A stretch of 64,000 nt of DNA from Rhodanobacteraceae bacterium (GCA_027019085.1 JALUXG010000003.1:50101-114100); one strand, 5' to 3'. Shown: positions 40,537 through 54,192, counted from the stretch's first letter. The notes: generated by a model from the sequence alone, not told the origin. A program made the numbers and translations.

Positions 40537-41429
40537 GGAGTCTGTCCCTCTTCGCCAACGTGGTTCGGCCGCAACAGCACGATGCCTGACATGCGCAGCA
40601 TGTTTTCCCGCTTCGCACGCGGCATCAGGCGCGACAGGAATCGATACAGGCCGGCGCCGCGAAAACTGCGTTTCAGGCGCCAGGATTCGCCCACCGTGGA
40701 GTGGAACTCCACTTCGCGCCACCCGAACGGGGTGAAGAAATCCGTTCCCTCCTGCGGGAAAAAACGCATCGCGGCCTGCGAGGACTCGAGGCGGTCCAGC
40801 CAGCCTTGCCGGGCCATCAGCTTGCGCAGGGCAGGGCTGGCCAGGTCAGTGACCCAGGCCGTGATGGCCGGAACGCCGCGAAGGTCGCGTGCCAGTGCAG
40901 CGACTGCGTCAGGCTCCAGATAGACCAGGAGTCCCTCGCTGATTACAAGCGTCGGATCGCTCAGGGCCGGGTGACGCCACAGTGTCTTGCGGTCCGCTTC
41001 CTGGCGAAGGTCTGCAGCATGGTACTCGAGGCGGCAGCGAGGAGCCTCGCCCTGCATGCCGGTACGCATATAGTCGACCATGACGGGCATGTCCACGTGC
41101 AGCCATGCCAGCCCTGCGGGCAGGTCGAGGCGGTAGGGACGGGTGTCCAGGCCCGCCGCCAGGTTCAATATCGTGCGGATGCCGTGCTCGCGCACGCAGC
41201 GCTCGACCAGGGCGTCGATCACCACGGTGCGCACCACCATGGGCCAGCCCAGGTTGGCGCCGTGGGGCATGGCCTGCACGATGGCTTCGCCGCGCTCGCC
41301 CGCCAGGCTGCGTGCGTAGGGGTCACGGAACAGCGCGTCGGGCCGTTCGCTTTCCATGGCCCGGTACAGGGCCACCCACAAAGCCGTATCGGAGACGTTG
41401 CGGATGGCCGTGTCCGGTGTGGCAGCCAT
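40533..41429 (-). CDS. Class I SAM-dependent methyltransferase, leucine carboxyl methyltransferase-like family
   Basis: This 298-residue protein resembles the LCMT/TIGR00027 family (polyketide-type O-methyltransferases and relatives). It has the N-terminal TALWVALYRAMESERPDALFRDPYA region, the SAM-binding TILNLAAGLDTRPYRL and the ISEGLLVYLEPDAV motif. The natural substrate is unknown. It begins six bases downstream of lpdA and overlaps acuI, so it likely belongs to the end of the sucA-sucB-lpdA transcript. Confidence 0.85.
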   Translation of the reverse strand: MAATPDTAIRNVSDTALWVALYRAMESERPDALFRDPYARSLAGERGEAIVQAMPHGANLGWPMVVRTVVIDALVERCVREHGIRTILNLAAGLDTRPYRLDLPAGLAWLHVDMPVMVDYMRTGMQGEAPRCRLEYHAADLRQEADRKTLWRHPALSDPTLVISEGLLVYLEPDAVAALARDLRGVPAITAWVTDLASPALRKLMARQGWLDRLESSQAAMRFFPQEGTDFFTPFGWREVEFHSTVGESWRLKRSFRGAGLYRFLSRLMPRAKRENMLRMSGIVLLRPNHVGEEGQTP

Positions 41430-41435
41430 CGGCGC

Positions 41436-42988
<1,553 letters not shown>

Positions 42989-43000
42989 CCGGCTCCGGCC

Positions 43001-44194
43001 TTACAGGCCGAGAAGCATCCGGTGCGGGTTTTCCAGCTGGTTCTTGATATCGACCAGGAACAGCACCGCATCCTTGCCGTCGATGATGCGGTGGTCGTAG
43101 CTGATGGCGATGTACATCATCGGTGCGGCCACCACCTGGCCGTCTTCGACCACGGCGCGTTCCTTGATGGTGTGCATACCGAGGATCGCGCTTTGCGGCG
43201 GATTGACGATGGGGGTGGACATCAGCGAGCCGAAGGTGCCGCCATTGGTGATGGTGAAGGTGCCGCCCTGCAGGTCCTCCAGGGACAGCTTGCCCGAGCG
43301 TGCCCGGGCAGCGAAATCACCGATGGCCTGCTCGATCTCGGCAAAGCTCATGTCCTGTGCGTCGCGCAGGACCGGTGTCACCAGTCCCTTGTCGGTGGAC
43401 ACGGCAATCGAGATGTCCTGGTAGCCGTGATAGATGATGTCTTCGCCATCGACCGATGCGTTGACGACCGGATGGCGCTTGAGCGCCTCGCACACCGCCT
43501 TGACGAAGAAGCTCATGTACCCGAGCTTGACGCCGTTCTCCTTGAGGAACTGCTCGCCGAAGGTCTTGCGCATCCTGGCGACCTGGGCGAGGTTGACCTC
43601 GTTGAACGAGGTCAGCATGGCAATGGAATTCTTGGACTGCATAAGGCGTTCGGCGATGCGCTTGCGGATACGCGTCATCGGCACGCGCTCTTCCGGGCGG
43701 GCTCCCGGCGCAGCCAGCGCAGCTGCCGCAGTGCCATGCCTGCCCTGGGTGAGCAGGTCTTCCTTGGTCACGCGTCCTCCACGACCGGTGCCGGCAAGCT
43801 TGCTGGCATCGATGCCTTCCTCGACGGCCACGCGACGTCCAGCGGGCGACAGGTCCTCGGTGCCCCTGGCCGCTTTCGGTGCCTCGGCCTTGGGTTCGGC
43901 GGGAGCGGGGGCAGGTGACTTTGATTCAGCCTCGGGGGCGGGTGCCGCTGCGGCGGCACCTTCCTCGATCAGGGCGATGACCTGCTCGCTGTTGACGGTA
44001 TCGCCGGTCTGGAACTTGATTTCCTTCAGCACGCCGTCAACGGGCGCGGGTACTTCCAGCACCACCTTGTCGGTTTCGAGGTCCACCAGGTTCTCGTCGC
44101 GGCTGACCGCATCACCGGCCTTCTTGTGCCAGCTGGCGATGGTGGCGTCGGAAACCGATTCGGGGAGTACCGGGACTTTGACTTCGATGGCCAT
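43001..44194 (-). CDS. sucB: Dihydrolipoyl succinyltransferase (E2 of 2-oxoglutarate dehydrogenase)
   Basis: This 397-residue core enzyme transfers succinyl from lipoate to CoA. It has one lipoyl domain (attachment Lys43 in [13 protein letters not shown]), an Ala/Pro/Glu-rich linker (residues 84-112), a peripheral subunit-binding domain ([34 protein letters not shown]) and the catalytic domain with [16 protein letters not shown]. The single lipoyl domain and sequence fit SucB rather than pyruvate AceF. It is 44 bases after sucA. Confidence 0.96.
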   Translation of the reverse strand: MAIEVKVPVLPESVSDATIASWHKKAGDAVSRDENLVDLETDKVVLEVPAPVDGVLKEIKFQTGDTVNSEQVIALIEEGAAAAAPAPEAESKSPAPAPAEPKAEAPKAARGTEDLSPAGRRVAVEEGIDASKLAGTGRGGRVTKEDLLTQGRHGTAAAALAAPGARPEERVPMTRIRKRIAERLMQSKNSIAMLTSFNEVNLAQVARMRKTFGEQFLKENGVKLGYMSFFVKAVCEALKRHPVVNASVDGEDIIYHGYQDISIAVSTDKGLVTPVLRDAQDMSFAEIEQAIGDFAARARSGKLSLEDLQGGTFTITNGGTFGSLMSTPIVNPPQSAILGMHTIKERAVVEDGQVVAAPMMYIAISYDHRIIDGKDAVLFLVDIKNQLENPHRMLLGL

Positions 44195-44238
44195 GGAAGG
44201 GTCCTGTAGAAATGGCGTTTCGTTGGAATGAGGGGCGG

Positions 44239-47082
44239 TTATTCGGGGGTGTGGCCGTCATCAAGCGGCTTGATCAGTGCCTGTTCGACTAGCGCCGCCT
44301 GCTCTGCGGCGTGAATGTTGGCGTGGCCGCAGGCCGGTGCGGGTGAACGGGCACGGCCGGCATAGGACAGCTTGTACTTGCCATCGGTGCATGCCTGCAG
44401 GTGGTGGCGAATCTGGAACCAGGCACCCTGGTTCATGGGTTCTTCCTGGCACCAGATCACTTCCCTGGCGGCGCTGAAACCGGCCAGCACCTCGACCACC
44501 CGCTCGCGTGGGAAGGGGTAGAGCTGCTCGACCCGCACCAGGGCCACGTTGTCGATGTTCTGCTTCTCGGCCTCCTCGTACAGGTCGTAGTAGACCTTGC
44601 CCGAGCACAGCACGACACGCTTGACCTTTCCGTCTTTCTTGATGCGCTGGTCGCCGATCACGGTCTGGAACTGCCCGCTGGCAAGCTCGTCCAGGCTGGA
44701 CACGGCGAGCTTGTGGCGCAGCAGCGATTTGGGCGTCATCACGATCAGCGGTTTGCGCACGCGACGCATCATCTGCCGACGGATCATGTGGAAGGTCTGT
44801 GCCGGCGTGGTCGGCACGCACACCTGCATGTTGTTCAGGGCACACAACTGCAGGTAGCGTTCAAGTCGCGCCGAGGAATGTTCAGGACCCTGGCCCTCGT
44901 AGCCGTGCGGCAGGTACAGGACCAGACCGCACAGCCTGTTCCATTTGGCTTCGCCGGCGCTGATGAACTGGTCGATGACGACCTGCGCGCCGTTGGCGAA
45001 ATCGCCGAATTGCGCTTCCCAGATGACCAGTGTCTCCGGATCGGCGGTGGCATAGCCGTACTCGAAGGCCATGACGGCCTCCTCGCTGAGCAGCGAGTCG
45101 ATCACCTCGACATTGCGCTCCGGGTCGATGTCGGCCAGTGGCAGGGCGGTTCTGCCGGTGCTCTGGTCGTGCAGCACCGCATGCCGGTGGAAGAATGTGC
45201 CGCGACCGGTGTCCTGGCCAACCAGGCGCAGGTCGTAGCCTTGCCTGATGAGCCCGGCGTAGGCGAGGTTTTCGGCAAAGCCCCAGTCGGCGGGCTGGTT
45301 GCCGGCAGCCATCTCGCGACGGGTTTCGTAGATCTTGGCCACGCGCGACTGCAGGGAAAAATCCCCGGGCGTCTTCAGGATCACATCGAGCAACTCGGAT
45401 GCCGTCTTGCGGTCCAGCCCGGTGTCGATATCCTCCTCCAGCTTGCCGCCGATGTGCTGGCTCCAGGAAAAGGTCGTGCCGCCCTGTGCGGTATCCAGTT
45501 CGGTGACCGGGCCGCCGCCTTCCAGCAGTTCCCGGTAGCGGTCGACCAGGCCCTGTGCACGGCCTTCGTCGATGACGCCGGCTTGCTGCAGTACCCCGGC
45601 GTAGATGGCCCGGGGGACCGGGTGCTTGCGGATGACCTGGTACATCAGCGGCTGGGTGGCCGCCGGTTCGTCGGCCTCGTTGTGCCCGTTGCGCCGATAG
45701 CAGACCAGGTCGATCACCACGTCCTTCTTGAAGGTACGACGGAATTCGAACGCCAGTCGAGCCACCTGCACCACGGCTTCCGGATCGTCGCCGTTGACAT
45801 GGAAAACCGGTGCGTTGACCATTTTGGCCACGTCCGTGCAGTACAGCGTCGAGCGTGCGTCGTGCGGGTCCGATATGGTGAAACCGACCTGGTTGTTGAT
45901 GACCACGTGCACGGTTCCACCCACGGTGAATCCGCGTGCCTGCGACATCTGCAGGGTTTCCATGACTACGCCCTGTCCGGCGAAGGCCGCGTCACCGTGG
46001 ACCAGCAGCGGCAGCACCTTGTCGCGGCCGCTGTCATCACGACGGGTCTGGCGCGCACGCACTGAACCGACGACCACCGGGTCGACGATTTCCAGATGCG
46101 AGGGGTTGAAGGCCAGCGCCAGATGCACGGCGTTCCCACTCGGGGTGCTGACATCGGCGGAGAAGCCCATGTGGTACTTCACGTCACCGCTGTGCTCGGG
46201 GTCGTCCGGCGGGTGCAGCTTGCCCTCGAACTCATCGAACAGTTCCGAAGGCGGTTTGCCGAGGATATTGACCAGCACGTTCAGGCGCCCGCGATGGGCC
46301 ATGCCGATGACCATTTCCTCGATATTGTTCTCGCCACAGCGCCGGATCAGGGCATCGAGCATCGGGATCAGGCTGTCGCCGCCTTCGAGCGAGAAGCGTT
46401 TCTGCCCGACGTAGCGGGTATGCAGGTAGCGCTCCAGCCCATCGGCTGCGGTCAGTCCTTCCAAGGTGCGGCGACGTTCCTCGGGGGTCAGGCCCGGATC
46501 TCCAGCGGCCTTTTCCAGGCGCGAGTAGATCCAGCGGCGTTGCTCATGGTCGCTGATGTGCATGAACTCGGCGCCGATCGAGCGCGTGTAGGTTTTCTGC
46601 AGCCGCTCGAGCAGCTCGCGCAGTCGCATCCGACCGCCATCACCACCGCAGTAGCTGCCGGTGTCGAATTCGGTGTCCAGGTCGCCATCGTCAAGGCCAT
46701 GGAAGGGCAGGCCGAGATCCGGGGCAGGCAGCTTGTTGGCCAGTTTCAGCGGATCGAGTTCGGCACCGAGATGTCCGCGCGAACGGTAGGCGGTCAGCAG
46801 ACGCAGCACCCCGGCCTGCTTGCGGGCATGGGCATCGCTCATGGGTACCGCCACGCCGCCATGACGGTCGCGCTGCTGCTGGGCAGCGACAATGCGTGAC
46901 AGGATGGTCGAATGCGGTACATCGCCGGTATGGCCATTGGCCACGCCGGCAAAGTACTCCGACCACGGACGGGGCAGCGCCGAAGGGTCGTTCAACCAGG
47001 TTTCGTACAGCTCCTCGACGTAATCGGCATTGCTGCCAAGCTGCGAGGTTTCCATGAATTCGCGGATCAGGTTAGAGCTCAC
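44239..47082 (-). CDS. sucA: 2-oxoglutarate dehydrogenase E1 component
   Basis: This 947-residue thiamine-diphosphate enzyme decarboxylates 2-oxoglutarate in the TCA cycle. Conserved stretches include [62 protein letters not shown] and the C-terminal [13 protein letters not shown]. Translation probably starts with GTG at 47082: this gives the family-like short helix ending in SQLGSN and is preceded by a GGTGGTGA motif; an in-frame ATG at 47121 is less likely. First gene of sucA-sucB-lpdA. Confidence 0.95.
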   Translation of the reverse strand: MSSNLIREFMETSQLGSNADYVEELYETWLNDPSALPRPWSEYFAGVANGHTGDVPHSTILSRIVAAQQQRDRHGGVAVPMSDAHARKQAGVLRLLTAYRSRGHLGAELDPLKLANKLPAPDLGLPFHGLDDGDLDTEFDTGSYCGGDGGRMRLRELLERLQKTYTRSIGAEFMHISDHEQRRWIYSRLEKAAGDPGLTPEERRRTLEGLTAADGLERYLHTRYVGQKRFSLEGGDSLIPMLDALIRRCGENNIEEMVIGMAHRGRLNVLVNILGKPPSELFDEFEGKLHPPDDPEHSGDVKYHMGFSADVSTPSGNAVHLALAFNPSHLEIVDPVVVGSVRARQTRRDDSGRDKVLPLLVHGDAAFAGQGVVMETLQMSQARGFTVGGTVHVVINNQVGFTISDPHDARSTLYCTDVAKMVNAPVFHVNGDDPEAVVQVARLAFEFRRTFKKDVVIDLVCYRRNGHNEADEPAATQPLMYQVIRKHPVPRAIYAGVLQQAGVIDEGRAQGLVDRYRELLEGGGPVTELDTAQGGTTFSWSQHIGGKLEEDIDTGLDRKTASELLDVILKTPGDFSLQSRVAKIYETRREMAAGNQPADWGFAENLAYAGLIRQGYDLRLVGQDTGRGTFFHRHAVLHDQSTGRTALPLADIDPERNVEVIDSLLSEEAVMAFEYGYATADPETLVIWEAQFGDFANGAQVVIDQFISAGEAKWNRLCGLVLYLPHGYEGQGPEHSSARLERYLQLCALNNMQVCVPTTPAQTFHMIRRQMMRRVRKPLIVMTPKSLLRHKLAVSSLDELASGQFQTVIGDQRIKKDGKVKRVVLCSGKVYYDLYEEAEKQNIDNVALVRVEQLYPFPRERVVEVLAGFSAAREVIWCQEEPMNQGAWFQIRHHLQACTDGKYKLSYAGRARSPAPACGHANIHAAEQAALVEQALIKPLDDGHTPE

Positions 47083-47187
47083 GTCACCACCGGCAAAAAT
47101 GAAAAGGGCGCGCTGGCGCACGCCGGAGGGTCGTTAGGGAATGTTGTGGGGGCGAGGATGTCGTCCTCACGACTCGACATTCCGTCA

Positions 47188-47218
47188 ATTATAGCCGTTT
47201 CAAGCACGCTTGCGGCAA
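47188..47218 (-). promoter_or_regulatory. Putative sucA promoter
   Basis: Read on the minus strand, TATAAT (47193-47188) is a perfect -10 box about 105 bases before sucA. The best -35 candidate is TTGCCG (47218-47213) with a long 19-base spacer. Confidence 0.5.
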
Positions 47219-47257
47219 GCAGATGCACGAATGGGACGTCGTCATGCGGGCTTTCGT

Positions 47258-48220
47258 TCACAGTCCCAACTGGCGCAGCACGGTGGCCGGCGCGGCCCGC
47301 TCCCATACTTCGTCGAAGTAGCGCTGCAATGGCCGGGCGGTACCCGGGTTGTGGGTGGAGCCGCGGCCCTCGAATCGATCGGCCATGGGCAGCATCAGGT
47401 AGCCGCCGGCATCGTTGAGGAAAAAGGCGGACGGGTAGGCGCGGTCCTCATCCTCCTGCGGCACCCGCAGGTGCATGACGCTTGGCAGACGCTGTACAAG
47501 GGGAACAAGACGGTGGCCGTCCCGCAGGATCTGGTCCGGATCGGCGAGCAGCATGCGTATTCCGGCGCCGCGCCCGGAAAGGGCCAGGCATCGCAGTGCT
47601 TCCAGCACGTCTTCGCGGTCGAGCACGCCAGGGGCGAGATCGCGGTGGTGCATGCATACGGTATGGCGAGCGTCGCCGACCAGCGTCAACACCGCGTCAG
47701 CCAGGTCAGCGCAGCTGTTGGTTTGCAGAAGGTTGCCTGCAGTGCGGGCAGGGGCTTCGGATGGTGCAGTGCGTGCGTCACGCGCGGCTTGGAGCCGGCG
47801 GCGCATGGTGCGGTGCTCGATGCCGGCCTCCATGAACGGTTCGCCTTCGGCGACGAAACCGTGGCGGCGGTAGAAGCCGATGGCCTGGACCTGGGCGTGC
47901 AGGCTGACCTGTTCCCAGCCCAGGGCCATCGCCTGTTCAAGCAACGCCTGAAGCAGTGCTGCTCCAACCCCGTGCCCGCGCCATGCAGGCAGGACGGCCA
48001 TGCGCCCGATCGTGTGCTGCGGCGTCAGTCGCCCGGTGCCGATGGGCATGTTGTCGTCGGAGCGGGCGATGACATGCCGGCATTGCACATCGAGGTCGTC
48101 CCATTCCTCCTCCACCGGCACCTGCTGTTCGCGTATGAACACAGTCTCGCGGATTGCGCGAAGGGCATCCCGGTCGCTCTTCCAGTCGGCCGGTTCCACC
48201 CGGAATCCGGAACGATTCAT
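47258..48220 (-). CDS. GNAT acetyltransferase with C-terminal extension
   Basis: This 320-residue protein has an ElaA/YjcF-like GNAT domain in its first 150 residues (FIREQQVPVEEEWDDLDVQCRHVI, acetyl-CoA site AVLPAWRGHGVGAALLQALLE, and IGFYRRHGFVAEGEPFMEAGIEHRTM). The C-terminal half (about 170-320) resembles a small phospholipase-D-like or DUF7931-type domain and ends in RYFDEVWERA. The substrate is unknown. Its start overlaps the stop of roxA (ATGA), so the two are coupled. The reading frame is open much further upstream inside roxA, without support. Confidence 0.82.
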   Translation of the reverse strand: MNRSGFRVEPADWKSDRDALRAIRETVFIREQQVPVEEEWDDLDVQCRHVIARSDDNMPIGTGRLTPQHTIGRMAVLPAWRGHGVGAALLQALLEQAMALGWEQVSLHAQVQAIGFYRRHGFVAEGEPFMEAGIEHRTMRRRLQAARDARTAPSEAPARTAGNLLQTNSCADLADAVLTLVGDARHTVCMHHRDLAPGVLDREDVLEALRCLALSGRGAGIRMLLADPDQILRDGHRLVPLVQRLPSVMHLRVPQEDEDRAYPSAFFLNDAGGYLMLPMADRFEGRGSTHNPGTARPLQRYFDEVWERAAPATVLRQLGL

Positions 48221-49422
48221 CGCTTGCGCTCCCGCTTCAAGGCGAGGTGTCCGTCGTTGATCAGCGCGAGCAGCACGTCCTGGGCCGACTCGTCGGGTGG
48301 CTTGGGCAGATGCAGGGTGCGGTCGCTGCACAGCCATCGGGCCATGCTCAGGGTGCAGGCATAGGGCTGTCCGGAGGCGAACAGGGTGGCGCCTCCCCGA
48401 CGCCGCGTCCAGGCAAAACGGGACCATGGGTGGCGCATCAGGGTGGCGCCGGTAGCCAGTGCCTGCAACAACTGCTTGCGGCTCTTGCGCCGCGCGGGCG
48501 GAGCAACCTGCTGCGCCATGCGGTAGCGGGTGATGAAGCTGCCGAACCATGACGCCAGTTCATCGCGTGAAAGCGGCTGGGCGAAATGGCCCAGGCGTTT
48601 GGCCAGGCGGTTCAGGGCGGCCTCGTCGATCTCGCCGGGTGCGGGAGCCGGTCTCAGGTCCGGATCGGCATAGCGATACGCTTCGGGCAAAGCCGCGGCG
48701 ATGTGCTCGGCCAGGTCCAGCAGCAGTTCGGCTTGCGAGGGTGCCCGCATGCCAATGGAAAAGGTCAGGCAGGGGCCGACCGCGACGCCATCGTGCGGGA
48801 TGCCGGGTGGCAGGTAGAGCATGTCTCCGGGTTCGAGCGTCCACTGGTGGGTCGGCTCGAAGTCGCGCAGCAGCTTCAGTTCACTGTCTTCGCGCAGTGT
48901 CTGCGGAGCATCGGGCCGTATGTCGATCGACCAGTGGCGGCGACCCTTGCCCTGCAGCAGGAATACATCGTACTGATCGGCATGCGGTCCCACCCCGCCG
49001 CCATCCTCGGCATGGCTGACCATGATGTCGTCGACGCGCCAGGAGGGCAGGAAGCGGAATGGATCGAGCAGCCGGGCCACATCCGGATCCCATTTGTCCA
49101 CGTCCTGTACCAGCAGCGTCCAGTCACGGTCCGGCAGGGCGGCAAAATCGTGTTCATCGAACGGGCCCTGCCGCAATGACCATGTGTCGGCATCACGATC
49201 GCGCATGACGATGCGCGACAACGCCATGTCCTCGCATGCCAGTCCACCGAGGTCGTTTTCGTCCAGCGGCAGTTCGAAATGGGCGAAGGCATGGCGGACC
49301 AGCAATGGGCGTTTCTGCCAGTAGCTGGTCAGGAAGCGGGCCGCAGGCATGCCGAGCGGATGGCGCGCGGTGCCGTGGACTTCGATCGGCAACGCCTGGT
49401 CTGGGCGGGGGCGGGCATTCAT
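48217..49422 (-). CDS. roxA: JmjC-type ribosomal protein L16 arginine hydroxylase (RoxA/YcfD)
   Basis: This 401-residue cupin oxygenase uses 2-oxoglutarate and Fe(II). The JmjC iron ligands are H147-x-D149 (GPHADQYDVF) and H210 (LPPGIPHDGVA). A winged-helix C-terminal region follows. YcfD of E. coli hydroxylates Arg81 of ribosomal protein L16, and the spacing and flanking sequence here agree with that family. Length is slightly above YcfD (about 373). It overlaps the GNAT gene and lies 39 bases after purB on the same strand. Confidence 0.9.
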   Translation of the reverse strand: MNARPRPDQALPIEVHGTARHPLGMPAARFLTSYWQKRPLLVRHAFAHFELPLDENDLGGLACEDMALSRIVMRDRDADTWSLRQGPFDEHDFAALPDRDWTLLVQDVDKWDPDVARLLDPFRFLPSWRVDDIMVSHAEDGGGVGPHADQYDVFLLQGKGRRHWSIDIRPDAPQTLREDSELKLLRDFEPTHQWTLEPGDMLYLPPGIPHDGVAVGPCLTFSIGMRAPSQAELLLDLAEHIAAALPEAYRYADPDLRPAPAPGEIDEAALNRLAKRLGHFAQPLSRDELASWFGSFITRYRMAQQVAPPARRKSRKQLLQALATGATLMRHPWSRFAWTRRRGGATLFASGQPYACTLSMARWLCSDRTLHLPKPPDESAQDVLLALINDGHLALKRERKR

Positions 49423-49461
49423 CGGCGTCGGGCCAGGCGAAGGGACATGGGCTGGATGGGT

Positions 49462-50910
<1,449 letters not shown>

Positions 50911-51000
50911 TTATTCCGAATTTTTACAGGACCTGTGCAAGGATGGTGGTGGATGCATCAAGCAACCTCATGCCAACCTCCCGGGCCCGGAGACTTCCAG

Positions 51001-52419
51001 ATGAATGCAGACGCGCCCTACGACGAGATGTACGACGCACAGGGCAACGTGCGAGCGCATTACGAATGCTTCGCCGAATGGGTGCGCGACACGCGTGATG
51101 AACGCATCGCGCAGAAACGTCGCCAGGCCGAGATCTCCTTCCACCGGGTCGGCATCACCTTCGCGGTCTACGGCGAGGAAAGCGGCGGTGAACGCCTGAT
51201 CCCGTTCGACATTGCGCCGCGCATCATCCCCGCCGGCGAATGGAATGTGCTGGAGGCCGGGCTGATCCAGCGCGTGCGGGCGCTGAACATGTTCCTGCAC
51301 GACATCTACCATGACCGGCGGATCCTGGAGTTCGGCGTGATCCCCGAATCACTGGTGCTCAGGAACTCCCACTACCGACCGCAGATGGTCGGCATCGACC
51401 TGCCCAGCCAGGTCTATGCGCACATCGCCGGCATCGACATCGTGCGAGCCGGCGAGGGTGAATACTACGTGCTGGAGGACAACCTGCGCGTGCCGTCCGG
51501 GGTGTCCTACATGCTCGAGAACCGCAAGATGATGATGCGGCTTTTCCCCGAGCTGTTCGCTTCGCAGGCGGTGGCGCCGGTCGAACACTATCCGGCTCTG
51601 CTGCTGGAGACGCTGCAATCCGTGGGGCCAGAGGGACTGGACCAGCCGGTGGTGGCCGTGCTCACGCCTGGGTCCTACAACTCGGCCTATTTCGAGCACG
51701 CCTTCCTGGCCCAGCAGATGGGCGTGGAGCTGGTCGAGGGCCAGGACCTGTTTGTCAACGACGACACGGTCTACATGCGCACGACACGCGGGCCGCGGCG
51801 CGTGCATGTGATCTACCGGCGCATCGATGACGATTTCCTCGATCCGCGGGTATTCCGGGCCGATTCGGTGCTGGGGGTGCCGGGGCTGTTTTCCGCGGTT
51901 GCCGCAGGAAGGGTGACCCTTGCCAACAGTTTCGGCACCGGCGTGGCCGACGACAAGTCGATCTACCCGTACGTGCCGGAAATGATCCGCTTCTACCTGA
52001 GCGAAGACCCGATTCTGCTCAATGTGCCGACCTACCGCCTGAGCCAGGATGACGACCGCAAGTACGTGCTCGATCATCTGCAGGAACTGGTGGTCAAGGA
52101 AGTCCATGGCGCCGGGGGCTACGGGATGCTCGTCGGCCCCACCGCAAGCCGGTCCGAGATCGAAGCCTTCCGGCAACGTATCCAGGCCGAGCCGGCCCGC
52201 TACATCGCACAGCCCACCCTGTCGCTCTCCACCTGTCCCACGTTCGTGGACTCGGGCGTGGCGCCAAGGCACATCGACCTGCGTCCGTACGTGCTCAGTG
52301 GCAGTGAAACGCTGGTCGTGCCGGGAGGACTGACCCGGGTGGCCTTGCGCGAGGGATCGCTGGTGGTCAATTCCTCGCAGGGCGGCGGGACCAAGGACAC
52401 CTGGGTGCTGGAGGACTGA
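51001..52419 (+). CDS. Circularly permuted ATP-grasp type 2 protein (DUF404/407)
   Basis: This 472-residue protein belongs to the circularly permuted ATP-grasp family. Conserved stretches are RIIPAGEWNVLEAGLIQRVRALNMFLHDIYH, the ADNLRVPSGVSYM-like EDNLRVPSGVSYMLENR, GTGVADDKSIYPYVPEMIRFYL and VVKEVHGAGGYGMLVGP. Members are predicted peptide or amide ligases, but the product is unknown. GGAG lies eight bases before the ATG at 51001. One base separates it from the alpha-E gene, and Anbu follows, the usual partners. Confidence 0.88.
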   Translation: MNADAPYDEMYDAQGNVRAHYECFAEWVRDTRDERIAQKRRQAEISFHRVGITFAVYGEESGGERLIPFDIAPRIIPAGEWNVLEAGLIQRVRALNMFLHDIYHDRRILEFGVIPESLVLRNSHYRPQMVGIDLPSQVYAHIAGIDIVRAGEGEYYVLEDNLRVPSGVSYMLENRKMMMRLFPELFASQAVAPVEHYPALLLETLQSVGPEGLDQPVVAVLTPGSYNSAYFEHAFLAQQMGVELVEGQDLFVNDDTVYMRTTRGPRRVHVIYRRIDDDFLDPRVFRADSVLGVPGLFSAVAAGRVTLANSFGTGVADDKSIYPYVPEMIRFYLSEDPILLNVPTYRLSQDDDRKYVLDHLQELVVKEVHGAGGYGMLVGPTASRSEIEAFRQRIQAEPARYIAQPTLSLSTCPTFVDSGVAPRHIDLRPYVLSGSETLVVPGGLTRVALREGSLVVNSSQGGGTKDTWVLED

Positions 52420-52420
52420 C

Positions 52421-53428
52421 ATGCTGTGTCGTACCGCAAGTGACCTTTACTGGATGGCGCGTTATGTGGAACGTGCCGAGAACAATGCACGCCTGGTCGA
52501 CCTGACGCAGCGCATCTCCCTGCTGCCGGAACGTCTCGACCCGGGCCGGTCCTCGACCACCGCCTGGCGGCGCGCACTGGATGCACTGGGGCAGCTCGAG
52601 ACGTACGAGGCATGCCGGGGCGAACTCGAACCTGCACGCGTGCTCGCGTGGATCTTGCTTGATACCGACAATCCGTCCTCGATCCGCCAGTGCCTGTTCC
52701 AGGGGCGTGAACTGGGTCGCGCGCAGCGCGGTGCCATCACGGCCGAGATGTACCAGGAACTCAACACCTCCTGGCTGGACATGGACGAGATGGCCGCCGA
52801 TGCCTCCAGCACCGACGGGGTTTCGGGTTTCCTGGACTGGGTAAAGACGCGTTGTGCGGCGTTTCGCGGCGTGACCCTGGGCACCATGACGCGCGACGAG
52901 GGCTATCACTTCATGACCCTGGGCACAGCCGTGGAGCGCGCCGACAATACGGTGCGCCTGCTTGATTTCAAGTATGCCCAGGCCGATGAAGGCGAGGGTG
53001 GCTCGCGCGACTTCATCCAGTATTACCAGTGGAGCGCGATGCTGCAGGCGATGTCGGCATTCGAGACCTATCGCAAGACCTACCGCGATGCGGTACATCC
53101 GCTGCATGTGTCGGAAATGATGATTTTCCAGCAGGACATGCCACGCTCGCTGGCGGTCTGCAGCCGTTGGCTGCACCGCATGGTCGAACTGCTCGCCGAG
53201 GACGGGCGAAGCGAGGTCGTGCGGCTGGCTGGTGCCCTGGACGCCAGCTTGCGGTTCGGGCGCATGGACGACGTGCTGGAAGGCGGCATCAAGCCCTTTC
53301 TCGATGATTTCATACTGAGGCTGGAAGCCCTTCACCAGGCCATCGTGGCGCAGTTCATGACCTCGATCGAGATCGACGGAAGGTTGGATGACAGGAGGGC
53401 CGGACCGGTCTCCTCGATGCTAAGCTGA
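52421..53428 (+). CDS. Alpha-E domain protein (DUF403)
   Basis: This 335-residue, almost entirely helical protein matches the alpha-E family. It begins with the diagnostic LCRTASDLYWMARYVERAENNARL, repeated as a variant later (FMTLGTAVERADNTVRLLDFKY). The function is unknown; it almost always sits beside ATP-grasp type 2 proteins, as here, and may form a complex with them. It starts one base after the ATP-grasp stop. Confidence 0.9.
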   Translation: MLCRTASDLYWMARYVERAENNARLVDLTQRISLLPERLDPGRSSTTAWRRALDALGQLETYEACRGELEPARVLAWILLDTDNPSSIRQCLFQGRELGRAQRGAITAEMYQELNTSWLDMDEMAADASSTDGVSGFLDWVKTRCAAFRGVTLGTMTRDEGYHFMTLGTAVERADNTVRLLDFKYAQADEGEGGSRDFIQYYQWSAMLQAMSAFETYRKTYRDAVHPLHVSEMMIFQQDMPRSLAVCSRWLHRMVELLAEDGRSEVVRLAGALDASLRFGRMDDVLEGGIKPFLDDFILRLEALHQAIVAQFMTSIEIDGRLDDRRAGPVSSMLS

Positions 53429-53463
53429 ACGCCTTTGCCAACCCATCCCGGGCTTTTCCCATC

Positions 53464-54192
53464 ATGACCTACTGTATCGGCATGAGCCTCGACGAGGGGC
53501 TCGTTTTCGTTTCCGACTCGCGCACCAACGCAGGCATCGACAAGATCGCCCGTTTCGAGAAGATGCGGGTGTTCGAAAAGGCCGGTGAACGGGTGCTGGT
53601 CGCACTTTCCGCAGGCAACCTCTCGGTCACGCAGAATGCACTGAACCTGCTGGAGATGCGCGCACGCGAGAATCCCGAGGCGCCGTCGGTGTGGAACGTG
53701 TCCTCCATGTTCGAGGCGGCGCGCCTGCTGGGCGATGCCATGCGCGAGGTACGCGAGTACGACGAGAAATACCTGCGCGAACAGAACATCGATGTCAGCG
53801 CCAGTTTCATCCTCGGCGGACAGATCGCAGGCGAGAATCCAAGGCTGTTTCTGGTCTACTCGGAAGGCAATTTCATCGAGGCACTCAATGACACGCCGTT
53901 CTTCCAGATCGGCGAGATCAAGTACGGCAAGCCGATTCTCGACCGCATGATCCAGCGCCAGTCGACCCTGGAGGCGGGCGTGAAGTGCGCGCTGATTTCC
54001 TTCGATGCGACGATCCGCTCGAACCTGTCGGTGGGTGCTCCCATTGATCTTCTGATCTACCGTGCCGACAGCCTGCGCGTGGATACCCGCGTACGCCTGA
54101 TGGACGATGACCCGTACCTGACCCGCATCAACCGGGAATGGGACGAGGGCCTGCATCGCGTGTTCGACGGGCTGCCCGGGCACGATTGGTAG
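53464..54192 (+). CDS. Anbu: proteasome beta-subunit-like peptidase
   Basis: This 242-residue protein is an Ntn hydrolase of the Anbu type (ancestral bacterial proteasome-related subunit). Removal of the first Met would expose Thr as nucleophile (MTYCIGMSLDEGLVFVSDSRTNAG). Further conserved regions are LVALSAGNLSVTQ and SASFILGGQIAGE. Anbu assembles into open-ring helical dodecamers, and its physiological substrate is unsettled. It follows the ATP-grasp and alpha-E genes by 35 bases; no transglutaminase-like gene, often part of this cluster, is found between or next to them. Confidence 0.9.
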   Translation: MTYCIGMSLDEGLVFVSDSRTNAGIDKIARFEKMRVFEKAGERVLVALSAGNLSVTQNALNLLEMRARENPEAPSVWNVSSMFEAARLLGDAMREVREYDEKYLREQNIDVSASFILGGQIAGENPRLFLVYSEGNFIEALNDTPFFQIGEIKYGKPILDRMIQRQSTLEAGVKCALISFDATIRSNLSVGAPIDLLIYRADSLRVDTRVRLMDDDPYLTRINREWDEGLHRVFDGLPGHDW

